The translations under genes were made by a program, and so were the position numbers. From Clostridium peptidivorans (lineage in GTDB: Bacteria; Bacillota; Clostridia; Clostridiales; Clostridiaceae): a stretch of DNA of 64,000 bases. The stretch is taken from assembly GCF_900205925.1 (NCBI RefSeq), contig NZ_OAOD01000005.1:62001-126000 (forward strand), read 5' to 3'. How positions within the stretch are numbered: the stretch's first letter is position 1; each line of letters begins with the position of its first letter. The notes beneath the pieces are model-generated. The model saw nothing but the letters and a program-made list of their open reading frames with translations, had not been told where the DNA came from and did no database searches. Below are positions 62,992-64,000 of this stretch, one piece after another.

Positions 62992-63015
62992 AAGTCGGCT
63001 TAAATTAGCCGACTT
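62992..63015. terminator. Terminator downstream of upp
   Basis: AAGTCGGCT / AGCCGACTT stem with a six-base loop, followed by TTTAAATTA on the minus strand. Confidence 0.8.
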
Positions 63016-63019
63016 AATA

Positions 63020-63649
63020 TTATTTAGTTCCAAACAATCTATCTCCTGCATCTCCTAGACCTGGTACTATATATCCCTGTTCATTTAATTTTTCATCTAT
63101 TCCAGCTACATATATATCCACATCTGGATGTACGTCCATAACAGCTTTTACTCCTTCTGGAGATGCTATAAGGCACATAAGCTTCATATTTTTTGCTCCC
63201 TTTTCCTTAAGAAGAGTTATAGCATCTATAGCAGATCCACCTGTAGCAAGCATAGGATCTGTAACTATTATATCTCTTTCTCCTATATCCTGTGGAAGCT
63301 TGCAGAAATATTCTACAGGTTTAAGTGTTTCTTCATCTCTATATAATCCTATATGTCCAACCTTTGCTGCTGGAATAAGTCTTAACATACCATCTACCAT
63401 ACCAAGACCTGCTCTAAGTATAGGAACTATGGCAACCTTTTTTCCTGATAATACTTTACATTTTGTTCTACATATAGGTGTTTCTATTTCTACTTCCTTT
63501 AATTGAAGATCTCTTGTTACTTCATAAGCCATAAGCATTGCTACTTCTTCTACTAATTCTCTAAAATCCTTAGAACCTGTATTCTTGTCTCTTATAAATG
63601 CAAGTTTGTGTAATATTAATGGATGGGCTATTTGTGTTACTTTACTCAT
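63020..63649 (-). CDS. upp: Uracil phosphoribosyltransferase
   Basis: A 209-residue salvage enzyme that makes UMP from uracil and PRPP. The PRPP loop is [16 protein letters not shown] near residue 130. [18 protein letters not shown] near 78 and the uracil-binding [16 protein letters not shown] at the C terminus are characteristic. The length is normal. It begins about 20 bases after rpiB in the same direction, and a terminator follows it. Confidence 0.97.
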   Translation of the reverse strand: MSKVTQIAHPLILHKLAFIRDKNTGSKDFRELVEEVAMLMAYEVTRDLQLKEVEIETPICRTKCKVLSGKKVAIVPILRAGLGMVDGMLRLIPAAKVGHIGLYRDEETLKPVEYFCKLPQDIGERDIIVTDPMLATGGSAIDAITLLKEKGAKNMKLMCLIASPEGVKAVMDVHPDVDIYVAGIDEKLNEQGYIVPGLGDAGDRLFGTK

Positions 63650-63670
63650 TATTATTCCTCCCTATAATTC

Positions 63671-64000
63671 CTATTTATTATATTTTGCTTCTATATCAGA
63701 AATTTTATCTATTCTATTTTGATGCCTTCCACCTTGGAATCCGGCACTTAAAAATGTATCAACTATATCAAGTGCTAACCCTAAACCTACTACTCTTTGT
63801 CCTAATGCTAGTATATTAGCATTATTATGTTCTCTACAAGAATGCGCGCTAAATGTATCTGAACATAGCGCTGCTCTTATACCAGTAACCTTATTAGCTG
63901 CAATACTTATTCCTATTCCTGTTCCACATACAAGTATACCAAAATCAAAATTGTTGTTAGCTACTTCTTCTGCAACCTTTAAGGCATAATCTGGATAATC
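63671..64000 (-). CDS. rpiB: Ribose-5-phosphate isomerase B, C-terminal part (cut by window edge)
   Basis: The last 109 codons of a gene running off the right edge. The fragment reads DYPDYALKVAEEVANNNFDF, then GILVCGTGIGISIAANK, which is the RpiB signature with the catalytic Cys, followed by GIRAALCSDTFSAHSCREHN with the general-acid region. The TAG stop is at 63673-63671. RpiB interconverts ribose-5-phosphate and ribulose-5-phosphate in the pentose phosphate pathway. The rpiB-upp order is conserved in many Firmicutes. Confidence 0.95.
   Translation of the reverse strand, partial: DYPDYALKVAEEVANNNFDFGILVCGTGIGISIAANKVTGIRAALCSDTFSAHSCREHNNANILALGQRVVGLGLALDIVDTFLSAGFQGGRHQNRIDKISDIEAKYNK

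Overview
The window is a compact, AT-rich chromosomal stretch of an anaerobic, spore-forming Firmicute, most likely Clostridium sensu stricto. The main evidence is gene content and order: spoIIID-mbl, spoIIQ, spoIID, murA, ywmB, CotF-type coat proteins, yyaC, thiolase, strong AGGAGG-type ribosome binding sites and U-rich intrinsic terminators. I see no insertion sequence, prophage, CRISPR array or resistance cassette. The interest lies in RNA regulation and a few unusual proteins. Both ends cut genes: an RND pump gene on the left and rpiB on the right.

Layout. 1-3.1 kb: RND pump plus adaptor, then a TPM protein with LemA. 3.3-4.6 kb: cinA, converging on a leftward run from cysK to a malic enzyme (cysK, cysE, queG-like, plsC, nth, malic enzyme). 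This run sits behind a cysteine T-box. 10.3-13 kb: a SleB-like cortex hydrolase, then an MgtE_N/CBS protein behind an Mg2+ M-box and an unannotated 28-codon leader ORF. 13-22.4 kb: ygiQ, a lipid kinase, a CBS protein, pssA, the serine dehydratase beta subunit, a nucleoside kinase, YetF plus DUF4363, and fba. 22.5-27.1 kb: a nucleoid-associated protein, two small CotF proteins, and a rightward CYTH / DUF5685 / J-domain / membrane-protein cluster. 27.1-30 kb: tRNA-Gln and leuS behind a leucine T-box.

30-40 kb: a small alarmone synthetase, a short DUF2225 protein, an ArsR repressor with a four-domain CoA-disulfide reductase / rhodanese / TusA / DsrE protein, then a FliK-like / FlhB-C-like / phosphoesterase operon. 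An FMN-riboswitch-controlled riboflavin ECF transporter and tex follow. 40-51.9 kb: an M28 peptidase, prfB (with its programmed frameshift), secA, hpf, a raiA-type ncRNA, comF, a degenerate ComFA, recD2, and metK behind a SAM-I riboswitch. 52 kb: a Tyr-Thr-Tyr tRNA cluster. 52.6-64 kb: yyaC, then the leftward sporulation and envelope block (mbl, spoIIID, spoIIQ, spoIID, murA, ywmB), thlA, wecB, tagO, a dCMP deaminase, upp and rpiB.

How it works together. Five metabolite- or tRNA-sensing leaders (Cys T-box, Mg2+ M-box, Leu T-box, FMN, SAM-I) tie sulfur assimilation, magnesium, leucine charging, flavin uptake and methionine activation to transcription termination. The sporulation genes supply engulfment (SpoIID/SpoIIQ), mother-cell control (SpoIIID) and coat or cortex functions. 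wecB, tagO and murA serve the cell envelope. The most rewarding targets for follow-up are the leader ORF under the M-box, the raiA-type RNA with its promoter inside the end of comF, the ComFA relative without a recognisable Walker A motif, and the CYTH/DUF5685/J-domain cluster.
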